Of a stretch of 64,000 bases of DNA, positions 1 through 13,078 are shown piece by piece. Under the pieces are notes generated by a model. The model searched no databases. It worked only from the letters and a program-made list of their open reading frames with translations, and had not been told where the DNA came from. The translations under genes and the position numbers were made by a program. The stretch spans positions 129,001 through 193,000 of the forward strand of contig JAANDG010000238.1 of assembly GCA_036852015.1 (NCBI GenBank), in the 5' to 3' direction. Position 1 is the stretch's first letter; every line of letters begins with the position of its first letter. Source of the DNA: Pelodera strongyloides. Its lineage: Eukaryota > Nematoda > Chromadorea > Rhabditida > Rhabditidae.

Positions 1-205
1 AAGAACGAGTTTTCCATCGAGAAATAGAGAGCATTTATGAATTATGTACATAAATCGAGCCGCGAAGAAGTGAGAAATATTGCAACACATACATAGGGTG
101 CAAAGATAACCATGATTCTACGAACAAAACAGAACAAATTGAAATACAAATTGGAAATAAGCGTAAGCTAGTTGAGGCTTGTAAATTTATTAAAAATGTA
201 ACAAC

Positions 206-2120
206 CTGGAAGGGAGTCGGAAACCTCGGAGCATTATCGTTCACATCATCAGTGTCGATGTTTATGTGAATAAGAGATGGTGGATCGCCGAGTAGTAGTA
301 GATTTATAGACGACGTTTTCTCCCGGTCGACGGGCCGGGCTAAGGTTAGCTGAAATACAATCAAGGTTAGGCTTATACTAAAATTGTCTAGCAGAAAATT
401 CGTAGACTAGAAGCTGCCAGTTATACTGATAACTACTGTATACTACTTGCAATGATAGAGAAACAAATGCTAATTGTAAGTCTTATACGACTCGGATAGA
501 AGGGAACGGGAGATCGGATATTACAGTAAATGTGTACAAATCGCAATATTGTAAAAATATAAACAACCTTTCCCGTCTTCAGGTCTATGCTAATCGCATC
601 GTTCCATTTTGATATGGAATATGAATACGAATTTTGTAATTTGACCGTTCCGATTGGTGAACCCGGCTCGGAATCTGAAATCGTATTGTATTTCTAAAGA
701 ATTCATCGGTATAGAATTTGTCATCTGGAACTGACTCGTCGTGTAGTGCTCAAGACTAGAGTTTGGCCTCGCGATAAGACGATACGCGGTTTTCCGACAG
801 TTGGCGGAAATGGCCCACCACTTTCCGGAAACGATAATTTTGCCGTTTGCCGCCAACAATTTTTTTCCGATACGGCTACAAAAGCGTTATTTTTTCTGAT
901 CGGAAACAAAAATTATCGCGAAGGAAAAGCTTTATTCAAGACCCCTGCGGAACAATACATAAGCTTCGAGCGCGAGAGCTCTTCAAGCGTAAAACAAATT
1001 TAAAAAATTTAAATTTGGTGTTCTTTTATAATTATTAAAAAAAGCCAAAAAGCCCATCTTTCTTGGAAAATGTATACAATGACTACGTTTCACAGCTATT
1101 ATAACATGATCTGTAATACAATGACATACTAACACTATGTTCGTTATGCAAGCTCATGATTTTTCAAATTAATTATGGTTCGCCTTTGCCATTTATACCT
1201 CTACCCCTAAGACCGTTTTTTCGAAATTTTTATGATTTCTTTGGATTATCGATCCGCTATAGGCTATAGATTTTTTTTATTATAGGATTTTTTATTTTTT
1301 GTTTATTTTACCGAACTTTGTGGATGCTCCAATAATTAAATTTTTTACGTCAATTGATTAAAGTTCATAAAAAACGAATGTTTAACGTTCTCTCACAACA
1401 AACAAATATTTTGTTGATTCCGGTAAACATTTTAAAAGGAAAGTAATCATTGCTTGAGTCAACGATAATTTGTCTCCCTTTTTCCATCGATCTGTTTCAT
1501 AGAAACGTTAAATGAGCGCTATTATGGGCTGCGGACGTTAATTGGGGGATTTTCTCAAAAAAATTGCATTCTAGCTAGCAATTGAAGCAACAGACCGAGT
1601 GAATAAAATAGAGCCGCGAGCTTGTTCAATAAAGTAAGGGGTTTAATTCGTAGATGATTTACGTAACAATAGCATGGTGTTGCGCGAACAAAGGAATATA
1701 ACAATTGTGGGCACTTCAGATATGAGATCAAGTAAGGCTTCCCTACAGATCAAGAAACAAATACAATGATACAGTGACAAGTTCTCATAAACATGTTATG
1801 AATATGAAATGAAAGATTTAAAAGAACTATTTATCAACATAAATGTCACACAGTATGTTGGATATTGAATAATAAATTACGATAAATGTCGAGGAAAAAC
1901 ACTAGAAATTCATAGAACACTGAAACAAGAAATACAATGAATAATTCGTACATAAATTTTAAGCAAAAAGAAATAAGCATAAAAACACATAAAATGACTT
2001 ACCTTCACTTATATGAAAGTCATATGTTTTCTCCGAAAACTCCGCTGAAACTCGGGAAAAAATGCAGCAAAATAATAGAAGTAAATTGAAGAATAATCTT
2101 GTAAATAATAGAAAGATCAT
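206..2120 (-). CDS. Cadherin-family protein, N-terminal exons (partial)
   Basis: A secreted/transmembrane adhesion protein; only its first about 123 residues lie here and it continues past the left edge. Exon 1 (2120-2003) starts with a hydrophobic signal peptide (FFNLLLLFCCIFSRVSA) followed by FSEKTYDFHISE, the usual opening of a first extracellular cadherin repeat. Exon 2 (674-568) carries SEPGSPIGTVKL and exon 3 (349-206) carries LTLARPVDRE and IDTDDVNDNAPRFP, the calcium-binding DxNDNAPxF motif that ends a cadherin repeat. Donor and acceptor sites are consensus and the phases (1, 0, 0) join without a break, giving one complete cadherin domain of about 95 residues. The LxRPxDRE motif is a hallmark of the family. 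Which cadherin subtype (fat-like, dachsous-like, classical) cannot be told from one repeat. The gene faces away from the rest of the window. Confidence 0.9.
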
Positions 2121-2160
2121 CGTCGATGCCTCATCGAGAAATCTTTTAACTGAAAATGTT
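2095..2160 (-). promoter_or_regulatory. Cadherin 5' leader: acceptor-like site and overlapping upstream ORF
   Basis: On the minus strand a TTTTCAG lies about 30 bases before the cadherin start. Between it and the start is ATGAGGCATCGACGATGA, a six-codon upstream ORF whose stop TGA overlaps the main ATG (ATGA). This arrangement can damp translation or allow re-initiation. Whether the AG is a trans-splice site or a normal intron end is not visible. Confidence 0.4.
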
Positions 2161-2342
2161 TTTTTTATTAAAAGCAAAAACGATGGTGCGTGCATATTAC
2201 CGTAGCTACATCCTGTTACCAAATCTCAGGATGTCGAAATTACAGTTATTATGTAAATGAGCAAGTTTGTCTAATGTGTGGTACTTCTTTATGTTTGCAT
2301 GTATATCTGGCAATCTGACATCGATGTATTGTATTTCTGCAA

Positions 2343-2627
2343 ATGTTCATTAAAGTTTTTACTATAACCGGCGAGGTCGACCGATTTACTAAGGATTGCA
2401 AAGCACGTTCGTACAAAACAAATCATAAAAAACCAGAGAAATTAAAGAAATTAAGGGAAAATAACGAAATCAAGAGCGCGGAGCCCCGTGGTCTCCTTCT
2501 TGACGAGATCAAGGAGGAAGATAGTGAACATATCGACCACGAGGACAGAAACATGAAAAGAACAAGCAAACTGGATACCAACTCTTGTATCTTGTATTTT
2601 GGAAAACATTGTAAGTGGAATATGTGA
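2343..2627 (+). other. Possible coding exon, charged Lys/Glu-rich peptide, unrecognised
   Basis: An open frame of 94 codons with charged, protein-like composition (KKPEKLKKLRENNEIK, LLLDEIKEEDSEHIDHED). It contains a consensus donor (CATT|gtaagt) near 2610, which would make it an internal or first exon of a plus-strand gene diverging from the cadherin. I see no domain, no convincing partner exon and no start context, so it may be chance or a relic of a mobile element. Confidence 0.25.
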
Positions 2628-4162
2628 AATTAGTGCGCAACATACGTGTCTGTATGATTTTTTTAGTTTATGTTTTTATACATACGGCGCAAGTTCCTAA
2701 AGCTAAAGCACCAAAATTAAAAAAAATATGTAACTGAAGTAAAACATTCTTGTTCATAACATTACTTTTTTTAAGATAATTAAAACTACGGCCATTCAAT
2801 TGTCTCTGAATATCTTTCATCATGATGCACACATTTAATGTGTCAAACAAATCATATTCTTTTTAAAGGAACCTTGAAACGTAGACAAAAGTTAACAGAA
2901 ATTATGTAGATGAAATTAGGAGAAAAGATGCGTTGCACGCACAGCATTGAATAAAACTCGTAAAGAGTTCATGGTTAGACGACAAATGTACAGTACATAA
3001 AAAAAATTGGAAATTTAGGCATTGTTCCGCTATAGGAACTCAACAAATTTGAAAATCAAAAAAATTCAAGTAAACGAACATTTTTAAGAACCCCAAAGGG
3101 TTGTAATTATAAAACAATGTCATTCCTGCCATTACTCTCTACAACTCGTCACAGGTGGTTGACAAAGAACTAAGGGTTCTAAGGTCTAAGGACTCCAAGG
3201 TTATACAAGCAATAAACGCGTCAAGGCGGCATATCTGTTATGCGGTCAGCGTGCCGACCCCCGGACACTTGTTTTTATGAAAACTTAATTTTATAGCAAA
3301 ATGACAAGTCTATAGTCTATAGCCAGGCATTACTTGTTTCCTTATGATGAGATGACCACTAGTATGCTACAATTTGAGAAATCTTAGATATAATTCTAGA
3401 CAGAATCAAGCCTTTACCTAAGGGTTATGCTGGTCGGCTGTCGCGCTCAGATTTTGGTACCTGACATTAATATTTATAAATCAGAATTATCATTAGTATT
3501 GTAATTTTTATTACTATTTTTAAAGAAAACTTGCCAAACTTACACTTCCCTTCAGACTGCAGGCAGTGTCGGTCAAAAGTTTCTTCACACTTAATTGCTA
3601 TGGAGCCGTGACTCTTTTTACATTCAAAAAGTGTATTAGGGGGATGAGACTGTGTCGGCCGGGAGGAAACCGGGAATTTTAAATCCTGACCCAGTGACAG
3701 ACCATTGAGCTACTGAAATGAGAATAAGACAATTGAAACTTACAAATTTCAGCCTTTAAGCCTTGACCTTGAACCCAACCCCAGTCTAAAGTTGTAGTTA
3801 TGAGATGAGAGATGGACGATGGAGCTCTTCAGAAAGTAGAGAGAGATAAAAACATGGAGGAGTTTCGATATTTAGAACAAACTCTCAAAATATGGAATCT
3901 CAAGTAAGCGTTCTATATATCTGATAAAATAAAATAAATGAGAATTTTAGTGTTACTATTGTCCACTAAAATAAACCAAGAATGAAAAATATGTGTAAAG
4001 GCAAAATACCTACAGCCCTACACCTACAGATGAACAAAATTATGTACAAACAAATAAATGGTCCGCAACAGATTACCAAAGCAGCCACAAAAATCTTAGT
4101 AATAAACAAAGTCTGCAGAATAAATAATATATGCTGCAACTTGATAAGCTAAATTGTCAGCA

Positions 4163-4215
4163 AATGATCTACAAAAAGCCAAAATGATCTACAAAAAGCC
4201 AAAATGATCTACATC
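4163..4215. repeat. 20-bp tandem repeat, about 2.6 copies
   Basis: The unit TGATCTACAAAAAGCCAAAA is repeated head to tail without mismatches over two full copies, with a third partial copy. Confidence 0.85.
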
Positions 4216-4748
4216 ATTATGTGTTTCTCAAGCAACACCCACAAAGTGTCTGCACGGTTAATCCGGTAAATCTTTATTTGCATGTGGCACGACGGAGATA
4301 GGCATCAAATAGTGCGCGATGTCTGTATGCATGTCTCAACTGCGTTCAGGTAACAACAACGTTGCTTCGTTCAGACGTTATCACGCCTAACGCCTAACAA
4401 GAAAGTCTCAGTTCTGTTTAGTTCCAAGGAATCAAAGTCTCGATAAGCTCTTGGTCCCCCAAAAAAAAAATTTGCAAATTACCAATTTTTACTAAAAAAA
4501 ATCTTGAAAACCAAAACATATACGTAGAATAGTAAAGCTATATTTTCCAAATATGACAAATTTGTAAATTCAAAGCCAAAACAATTCAAACAACATGTCC
4601 CTTCTACGGTTTGAAAAGAAAGTCTGCAAATTGGACCATAAATTTGACAGACTAACATATTGAGTGACAAAAATTGGAACCAGGTAATATAAACGAGTGA
4701 ATTTCATGGGATATGATATTAAATAGTTTTGCAACTCATTGTATTTAT

Positions 4749-4906
4749 GGGGTTTCCAAGTATCCCAAAATTTCGGTGTTTAGAAATTCTGCAATACTAC
4801 CGTATTTCTGCTCGAAGCGCGTATATAATATGAATTTTAAAAATATTACCGTGTAACGTTACCAAAGGAAATTTTCAGCATGATATTAAATAGGTTAGAA
4901 ACCCCA
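4749..4906. repeat. Inverted-repeat element, GGGGTTTC...GAAACCCC type
   Basis: Starts GGGGTTTCCAAGTATCCCAA and ends near TTAGAAACCCC. Its interior (ATACTACCGTATTTCTG ... TATATAATATGAA) is shared with an element at 62066-62224; an element with similar ends lies at 41701-41948. Non-autonomous DNA transposon by structure. Confidence 0.6.
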
Positions 4907-7900
4907 AAGGATGTATACTTAACAATTATGAGTCTGTATAGAGTTGCAACTCATTGTAAAACTAAAGTTAAAAGGGGGACATGTCGAAAACTGACACCCT
5001 GCACTCAGTCATAGTTGCACACTGGTTTTCTCGACGCTCGTTATACAAAGAATTGCATCTTCTTCTTTTTTTGCATGAAGATCGTTTTCTATCGACTTAT
5101 CTCCGCTACGCGATGCTACTAATCGCATTTTTCTTTAATATCCATTCTTTACCGGTTTTCCTCTTTCGTAGATAGTTGCCTTACGTAAAATAACCTTCAA
5201 AATTTGTTCAAGAATCTACTTGAGCAAGCTAACTTAAAAATTGCCAACAATGTTTCACGAGATACATTAATATCAACTGTCAAATTTACAGTGGTACTAT
5301 GAACTCGTCATCAAATACGAAAAAATCAATCAATCAATTAACAAGAAAAGCCATAGATTGTCCAGAGTACAGGTGCGTTGTCTAGAACATTAGGTGGATT
5401 TGCAAATTTGCATGCGTGCGTCAATTGGGGCGTGCGCAGGTGGTAGCACACCAAAATTGACCCCTTGTCACACAGAAAAGAACACATCAAATAAGGCAGG
5501 GGCGTGGTTTTCAAGATTAGGTAAATAAATAAAACATTGCTTAAATAAACAAACAAAGCGTTTGTTTTGCTTTCTACCATTGATAAAGCTAATTGTTACG
5601 CTTGCAGAAAAAAAAAAAAAATACATTTAAAAAGTGAGGACCAAACATAGCAATCAGTATCATATAATAAATATTGATTAACGAGAGGTAATATGTTTAG
5701 GAGAGCACAAAAAAAATGTATAATAAATCCTAAAACTAAAATAAAAGATACTTAAATCTTTAAAAAGTTTAAAACTGTAAACTCGGACAAAAATTATAGA
5801 TTAGTAAAGCAGGTGCTGAAAAATCGTACTATAAATAAAGAAGCAGCTATACCACATCCAAATATCAATTTTTAAACACGCATCGGTATACCGAGTAACA
5901 TTGGTAGCCACCATGGTATATATTCGACGGATTATGCTGATCCCAAACTAATTTGCATACGGAACTCGTTCCCTTACGGTACATTACCACGGACGAAAAC
6001 CCTGCTCTCTCTCTCTCTCTATCTCCCTATCTCGTATTTGGACAAATTCAACAAAAGAGAGAGTAATTATACCCTGTGCTACACAGATCTATAAATGGTC
6101 CGTTTTAAAAACATAAAAAAGGGCTGTAAATTTATTTGAAATGTTGTTTGTATTATATTCAAATTTTGGTGAGCGTATATGCGCAAAATGGAACATGGTA
6201 TGTACATAATACATGGAATTGCAGTATACGTTTCAAAAACAAGTATCATAAGTGATTGACACTTGCATTCCAAACATAACTCTAAACCTGATGGTACATG
6301 TTATGGCCCATGCCCATGGTTTCCGGCGCGCGTACTAGTATGACATTGGTATATAGAGTGGTACCAATTCATACCTACCATTTCCATGCACCAACCATTA
6401 TTTTGGGCGTTCTTTAGCGTGTCGGCGCGAGCGAGGTCAATTGCCTCAATAATACCCGGACATACACTGCATGATGTGCCTTACCTAGAGCGGTACCATG
6501 GTAAACACTGCAAACAAAAGGGTGGGGAATTGGTATGCCAAGTTGGTACCAGCCGAGATGGTGTGCACATATGTTGATATGGTGAAAGTGTTCAGGATTA
6601 AGGTATAGGCGTACTTTCTTTGTTTTTTCTTAAATTCATCATCGAAATTTTATACGTTATCTAATATGGCACAAAATGAACAGACCACTAAATTATAAAC
6701 CCATATCATATCTACCGAAAAACAGAACCGAGTTACGGTAGAGAACCTACACTGCAGAAAAAAAACAGTAAAAAATTATCGGAAATAAACAGGAAACCTG
6801 AATTGTACCAAAAAAAAAGAACTGCGAACACCTGCTCATGGTATACCGGATCAAATTACCAAATGCTTAGCTCGATCGTATGCAAATACAAATACAGGAT
6901 GATTGGTGAACCACTCGTTGGAGAGTAACATTTATTACAGGGTCAAATGCAGCTCTCGTGAAAATAAATACAAATTTTGGTGTTTTTTTTGGTTTCAAAA
7001 ACCTGCCGGTATTTCCCTTTAATGCAAAAAGTCAGCATTTAAAAAAAATGAAATTTTATATTTCGCGATTGCAGCGCACTTGTTGACAGTAGACACGGTG
7101 ATCAAACTTAAATTAAAAAAGGGCGCATCTAAACTAAATATCTAAACGAAAAAATGTAATATTCATTATTACCTAACAAAGTGCATCTCCACAATCACAA
7201 TGGAAAAACAATGTTCCCAGGAAAAGATACCATTTGACCGTGGTGCGCAACAAACCGGAAAGTAGCCCACAGCCGGATAGAGTTGAATTGTTTTACAATC
7301 AAATGCAACCTTGCGCCTGTAGGATTTAGATTGGGAAAGGTTTTTGAGGACGAATACTCAGTATAATATATACCCGATGAGATCGTCGGAAAAAGTTCCC
7401 CGGGGTGAATGTGGCTAAATTTAGTTTGCATGTATTGTAATAAAAATACTGTATTGTGATAAATTAAAAATAAGAGAGAAATCGTAAATATACGTTTACT
7501 TTGATGTCCCTTTAGGGCTTAGGACATTGAATTAGGGTGGGGACAATTTCTATAGTTATTACAATAATAAATTGATTAAAATTATCGATTATACATTTTC
7601 AGATGTTTATGGTTTGCAAGGCGTAGATGAATATTTTTCAAACAAGTGAAGGTTTTCAGCTTCTAACTAGGCTGGTAAGCTCCTACGAAAGGATCATTAT
7701 ATCATTATATATGTGGTAGTGTTATAAATTAATACATAAAAATGGCACAAACACATTTTATAAAATGGTTAAATGTAAAATAACCAATGCAAGTTATAGC
7801 TTATGGCATGTAGTGTAATCTAACCTAATGGCACAACTGTAAATGTTTGTACGGATTTGTTCTATAAGGAATTCCAGGAAGCCAAGGACGAAACTTTTTT

Positions 7901-8040
7901 GTATCTTTTTTTCTTCGTTTTCGAAAGTTGCCTCGCCCGAACATCACAAAAAACAGCGATGTTGCATTTTGTTTTGTGAAATTTGTTTATATACAGTAAA
8001 TTCGAAACATATTTTTAAGCATTTCTACGATCACTTTACG

Positions 8041-8221
8041 TAAAGCGAAATACCGGTCGGTTTTTGAAACACATCGGATACACCAACATTCTTATGCAGA
8101 TTATGCAAATGAACATAAATTAGAATAAAAAAATCGAGCTAAATTCGAGAAAATTTGCATAATACGCAAGTATTCAGCTGTATATGATGCGTTTCAAAAA
8201 CCGGCCGCTATTTCGCTTTAA
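8041..8221. repeat. AGCGAAATACCGG inverted-repeat element (MITE)
   Basis: Left end TAAAGCGAAATACCGGTCGG, right end CCGGCCGCTATTTCGCTTTA, about 180 bp, no coding capacity. Member of the main repeat family of the window (see copies at 15.2, 15.6, 17.2, 20.4, 40.5, 51.3, 56.3, 62.4, 62.7 and 63.0 kb). Confidence 0.85.
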
Positions 8222-9441
8222 TACATACATGTAAAAAGGATGCATATGGATAAAAATCGTATGGATTGTAAAGCGTGAAGAAGTGAAAAAAATTTGCACT
8301 AATTTCAAGAAACATTTTTCAAGTTGTCCTCAAAAGTAGAGCGTTCGTCCTTAATAATCCAGCCTCGTTTTTTTCCCTCTTCCTGAACTTGTACTCTTGA
8401 AACGACTGGCGCGCGCGTAGCGCGCTCGCAAAGGCGGTAATTATGCAAATTGTGCGTGGATCAGCCAAAAACGAGAGGGGCAATTGGGGTGGTAACAGGT
8501 GTATGCGACTATGACCGGGGCAGGTAACAAGGGACTCTAGAAGTTACGTAAATTGCTTTCTTTGCGTTTCTAATAAATAATAGATAAAAAGAAATCTTTC
8601 ACGCTATGGGATAGTGCATTCGAGGGTGGTTTCAATGAGGGTTTTCAAAGCAGAGATCCAAGCAGTAGACAGCGAGTTCCAGACGACAGATTAAGTTTCA
8701 CTTTATTTTCCTTCTAGTCTAAATATTAAATATTAGTGTTAATAAATATGGGTAAAACCGAAATAATTCCATACATATTTAATATTTAATATTTAGTTCC
8801 CAATCTAGAAGGGTTTTGTTTGTGCCCAAGTTATCCCAAGTATCAGTGTCATACCCACATTCTTTGTACCCACGGGGGTGTCACACCCACGGAGTTCCAT
8901 TTGATTTAGTTGACGTTCTTTATTTGTGTTGATTTTTAACCAACTAACCGTTCTTATTAAGAGAAGAAAACAGCTCAATATGCCATTTTATTTCGGCGTA
9001 CTTCTGTTTTTACTACAAACTACAATAATCACTTCGCATTAGTTTGCTTTATGCGAAATAAAAAATATGAACTTTTACTTCCAAATAAATGCACAAGACA
9101 GACAAATAATAATAATAGTAACAATACAACAAACAATTCAGTGACTTTCTGTTGGAAATTAAAGGCAAAGGTAAAAAGCCATTCTAACAAATAATCAGTT
9201 GGAACTCAGAATATTGGTAACACAAATAAATAATGGCGTATATAAGCATTTAAAGCGGTATGACACATGGTTTTGAAACAAATGAATTAGAAGTGCATTC
9301 CCTTGTATTATATCGACAGAAGTTCTGTGCCTTACAGAATAGCACAGAAGTTTGCATATGAAATGAGGCTATCAAAAATGTTTAAAAATCACGTGTCATA
9401 GAGCTTTACATACTAAATAAATTAAGTCAACTTTCTCAAAT

Positions 9442-10091
9442 TCACAGAATAATGCCAACAGTGGAAAGGACCTCAGTGGTAGTAGTTTCGTCAGTTGTCG
9501 TTTCGGGAAAATCTGAAGAACTCGGTATAGTCGTGGTCACCTCAGGCTCAGAAGTCGTTACTTCGGTAGGGCTGGGTGCAGTAGTTGGCTCCTGAGTAAA
9601 ACCTGAATTACGCTTCGTTACGAATCGACATTTATTGATTAATTGAATTACCAGCTTGTTTACTACACTGTGGATGATATAGTTTATCAACTGCTACTTT
9701 GGCTGAGCAAAAGTTCCTTTATTTCACAAGTTTGGAGGTGGATGGGAATTCCGCTGTTACTAAGGATTGATGATGTTTTCAATTTATTTTATTATTTTGT
9801 CGGGTAGAAGGACCCGAGCGAGAAGCACTGTGGAACAAATTTGATCCGATTGGGGTAGATATTGGTATTGATTATTGATAATTGATAATTGATACTAGAT
9901 AACGATGAATTGGGTAGATCCGTCCTCGGACTCGCGACATCATTATTTGAACAACTTGTAAAGTGTAGGAGATGTAAGATCCTTCCTCTAGGACCCACGA
10001 ATGCGAACTTACCGCTGCCGAAATTATTATCTTCATAGGCAATAACCATAACGACCAGAAGACATAGGATTGTAAACAGGTGACGACGCAT
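9442..10091 (-). CDS. Small secreted Thr-rich (mucin-like) protein
   Basis: A two-exon gene for about 79 residues. Exon 1 (10091-10013) encodes a signal peptide, MRRHLFTILCLLVVMVIAYE, and ends in phase 1 at a consensus donor (GCG|gtaagt). Exon 2 (9602-9442) starts after AATTCAG and gives FTQEPTTAPSPTEVTTSEPE followed by more Thr/Ser/Glu/Pro-rich sequence ending STVGIIL. The mature part is low-complexity and carries many possible O-glycosylation sites, with no cysteines. This is typical of short secreted or surface mucin-like proteins. A TATA box lies about 55 bases upstream. I do not recognise an orthologue. It is the first member of the secreted-protein island that runs to 27.6 kb. Confidence 0.75.
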
Positions 10092-10143
10092 TTTGGAGCT
10101 TAGCTGGGTAAGTTTAGAAATGTTTGCCAAACCCCAAACCACC

Positions 10144-10151
10144 CTTTTATA
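10144..10151 (-). promoter_or_regulatory. TATA box of the Thr-rich protein gene
   Basis: TATAAAAG within GGTATAAAAGGGTGG on the minus strand, 53-60 bases before the ATG at 10091. Position and sequence fit a strong core promoter. Confidence 0.6.
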
Positions 10152-10377
10152 CCACCAGGCGTGATGTGAAAGTTCTTTGCATAGGTTTAGTGAAAAAGTA
10201 CATTTATTAAAATGAGCGTCGCATTTTAAAAGTGAAAACATGTACAAATGTGTCTAAAATTAGTTAAAAATTACAGCTGGACGTGCAAACGGATAACGTA
10301 AACTATTGAAAACGGTAAAGTAATCTGCTGAAATTACATTTGGGGGAGAGGTGGCTTGTTATCGTAAAAGAAATAAG

Positions 10378-10531
10378 GCCGATTTTTGAAACCGCACGTG
10401 GAGTGAATTCCTGCGTATTTATGCAATTTATTCTAATTTAGCTCTACTAATTCTAGTTTATGTTCATTTGCATGCGATAAGAATACTAGTGTCCACGATA
10501 CGTTTCAAAAAGCGGCCGGTGTTCCGCTTTA
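10378..10531. repeat. MITE, CCGGCCGGT/AGCGAAAT family, diverged
   Basis: Ends are GGCCGATTTTTGAAACCG and CGTTTCAAAAAGCGGCCGGT followed by GTTCCGCTTTA. The interior has the family's ATGCAAAT/ATTTGCAT and TTCTAATTTAGCTC blocks. Confidence 0.6.
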
Positions 10532-10745
10532 TTACGAGAACCAGAATGGCCAGGCGCCATGCGAGGAGCCGTATGGAATTTGCATAATACGAGAGTAGCC
10601 TAGCAGGTCGACACATAGTCGAATACAGAATACAGTAACATTTATACCGAAACTATATTAGACGCCATTCAATACCCCTGTCCTCTTTTATGATTTTTTT
10701 TATGAATTTTTCTTTTGCATTGGAAAGTCTAGGTAAAAGTCTAGT

Positions 10746-12007
10746 CTAGTTTTTTAGCAAAATAGCTTTGGAACATTGTGTCACAATTGTCTTCTCAAGG
10801 ACACTAATTGAAGTGCTATTAGAATTGACTGCTCGTATAAGATCGTTGGTGGTTTCGCACAACTTGCACGATAACTGCCCGCCAGCACAATTCTTGGCAA
10901 ACCATCTGAATTAGCACATGCTTATATAGAATACCTTATCATTGTCGGTTTTAGGTGAATATCTGACTTTACATTTACAGGTAATATAATGCAACAAGTT
11001 GTAGACAGACGACGTCATACTGTATTCGAATGATTTCAAAATACAATATATTTACATGATGGCATATGCTTCCATTTCGTTTGTGGTCTCAAATGAAGGC
11101 AGTTGCGTCAGATCATCCAAATTAATGTGGCAGCTTTCGAATGCGAGTCTTGTGCTGTTGACACGCTGAATATAAGGAAAAACTAAGTTGAGTTCGAGCG
11201 AAATAAGATCCAGAGCAGAGTCGGACGGAAGTGCCACTGGAGGACCTGAAATAGACTGTTTAATGGACGGGCTCACTTCAGGCCCATTTTTGAATGGCCC
11301 CTTATTTTTGATTATGCGATCTGATTTTAAAATGAAAAAACTAGCGTTTCCAAATTAATTTAAATAGGCGACTGAACAAATTGGAATGCGCTTCAATCCT
11401 TCTGAATTTATTCAATATGCAATTTTCAACATTGTTTGCCTCGCAATTGTCTTGTAAAACGTGAAAAGAAGCTCGCCTTTAGCTGCTAATTTTTGTCGCA
11501 CTCTCCCAACCTTACAGATCGGCTTTTCTAAAACTAACCTATGTTGATGTAAACAATCATTGAAATTCTTGTAGTGTTTGGGACAATGGGCGCCGAGTAA
11601 AATGTGGATTATTGAAAATATGCCGAACGCTTATGTATGCATTGTGATTAACAACTGTTCTTGTCCAAGTAGTTTTGATAAATATTTGTATAAATATATT
11701 GGGGAAAATCTTTATGTATTAATAACTAGCCACACTTAGTGTAAAACGTGGACTGATTTCATTCTGTGTATAATCACAGGGCCACTTAGTTCGGCAGCCA
11801 TAGGCCATAGACTTTCATTGTAGTGCACAAAAAGTTACATATCACAAAACATTACTGGTCAATCACTGTATTTCTCCTGGTTTTCAACGCATTTTCATAA
11901 AGCTTGAACATTCCGATAAAATTTTTGAGGTCATTCGCACGAGAAGCAGAGACGAGGCTTTGAAGCACACACATATTAATAAGAAGCAATCGAGGAAGCT
12001 TTGACAT
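10746..12007 (-). pseudogene. Secreted Cys-containing array protein, unit 1 (probably damaged)
   Basis: Leftmost unit of the tandem array. Exon 1 (12007-11856) encodes a signal peptide (MSKLPRLLLINMCVLQSLVS) and the shared block NFIGMFKLYENALKTRRNTV, ending in phase 2 at gtaatg. Exon 3 (11245-11056) is open: PPVALPSDSALDLI, RLAFESCHINLDDLTQLPSF. Exon 4 (10905-10746) encodes WFAKNCAGGQLSCKLCETTN and ends with a stop. Phases of exons 3 and 4 agree. The second exon should lie near 11420-11500, where CQDNCEAN-type sequence is visible (LQDNCEANNVEN), but its reading frame is shifted by 5 bases relative to the other units and the donor GT is gone. A change of exon borders could rescue it; otherwise it is a pseudogene. 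Function unknown. Confidence 0.6.
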
Positions 12008-12284
12008 TGTTCTTGCAACTAAAACACAGAAACATGTGATATATTTTACAAAGGAAGCAGCTGGCCCGGATAAACTATTGTAGGGCATAATACTATGGTC
12101 GCATTTCCAATGTTTGTTTTTACCTTTGAAATAAAAAGTTCTGCGAAACACAAAAAAGGTTTTCTCAACACGCACCTGTCCGCTAGAACACAGCATAAAA
12201 CAAGGCTGCAAGTGAAATTTGAATTTGAGGTGCAAGCCGATTTGGGCAGCGCCGTTTCCTTTTATGGCATGAACTTGGGCTAAA

Positions 12285-12310
12285 TTTTCCAAATCACTTT
12301 GTCGCTTAGA
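12285..12310 (-). promoter_or_regulatory. Conserved upstream motif of array units (copy 1)
   Basis: GCGACAAAGTGATTT (minus strand) about 285 bases before the unit 1 start. Nearly the same string precedes the exon-1 copies of the array at 16.04, 18.86 and 22.13 kb. Confidence 0.45.
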
Positions 12311-13078
12311 TGCATTTGCGCGGAAGAGTGGTTTTCTATTTCGGTCGCAAATGTGGCAAAACAGAGAACGCCTCTAAAAAAAGAAGCAGAATGTTTTTAA
12401 AACTAGAACACAAACAAAAATTGTTGGCGGATTGAAAGGTCAGACTAGCAGATAGACATCAATGGGCCTCAGCAGGATCCCACGGTTTTGGTTTTGCTGA
12501 TCATGATCATGGTTTAACCTTTCTGCTTATACTGAAGAAATAAAACATAACAACAACATTAAATTAGATCCCTTTTGAAACAGTGCAAACCAATGATCTG
12601 AACAGAATAAATGGTAGGATAGCCTAGGCCTAGAATGCTCGGCACTAAGTGCCTATACAGCCTATACTCTAGGCACTCAGTGGTGGCTCTCATAACACAT
12701 AACAGTTTAATTCTGGTGGAAACTAAATAATGTCCCTTCTTGCTTATTATTTTCAAAGTTTAATTATTTAAATATAGAAAGAAAGCAGAATGGGTTGATA
12801 TGATAGCAATGATAATCCGGCAATAGAATAGAGTCGTGTTGGAGCTAATGTTGTCGGATTTAGCACAAGATCTAAAGCTAGGCCACAAAAATTTGTAAAC
12901 ATTAAAAAATGACTAGTGGAAAGACGCACCTACTACAATACAATCCATTTCAGTTTTCAGACTAGAATAAATGCAAACGCTGCACTCAAAAGCAAATAAT
13001 CACTTATGTTCCAGTAAACACAAGAATCTTCAACATATTTTATTATCGTTGACCCTTGGCCCACAGGGGCGCTGACAA

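Larger units (their letters stand above)
2640..9430. other. Gene-poor AT-rich stretch with scattered repeats
   Basis: No open frame here shows domain-like composition with matched splice sites. It contains a three-copy 20-bp tandem repeat (about 4163-4215), an inverted-repeat element at 4749-4906, a short CT run near 6005, a region rich in GGTACC/CCATGG palindromes (about 6290-6560), and an inverted-repeat element at 8041-8221. Confidence 0.5.

Noticed and set aside
4140..4220. CRISPR-like short repeat
   Set aside because: Only 2-3 directly adjoining 20-bp copies with no spacers, in eukaryotic DNA: a simple tandem repeat.
7195..7431. 78-codon minus-strand frame
   Set aside because: Similar words (AAATTT-GTTTG-ATATTGTAA) occur near 36.66-36.78 kb, suggesting a shared repeat rather than a gene; no splice or start support.
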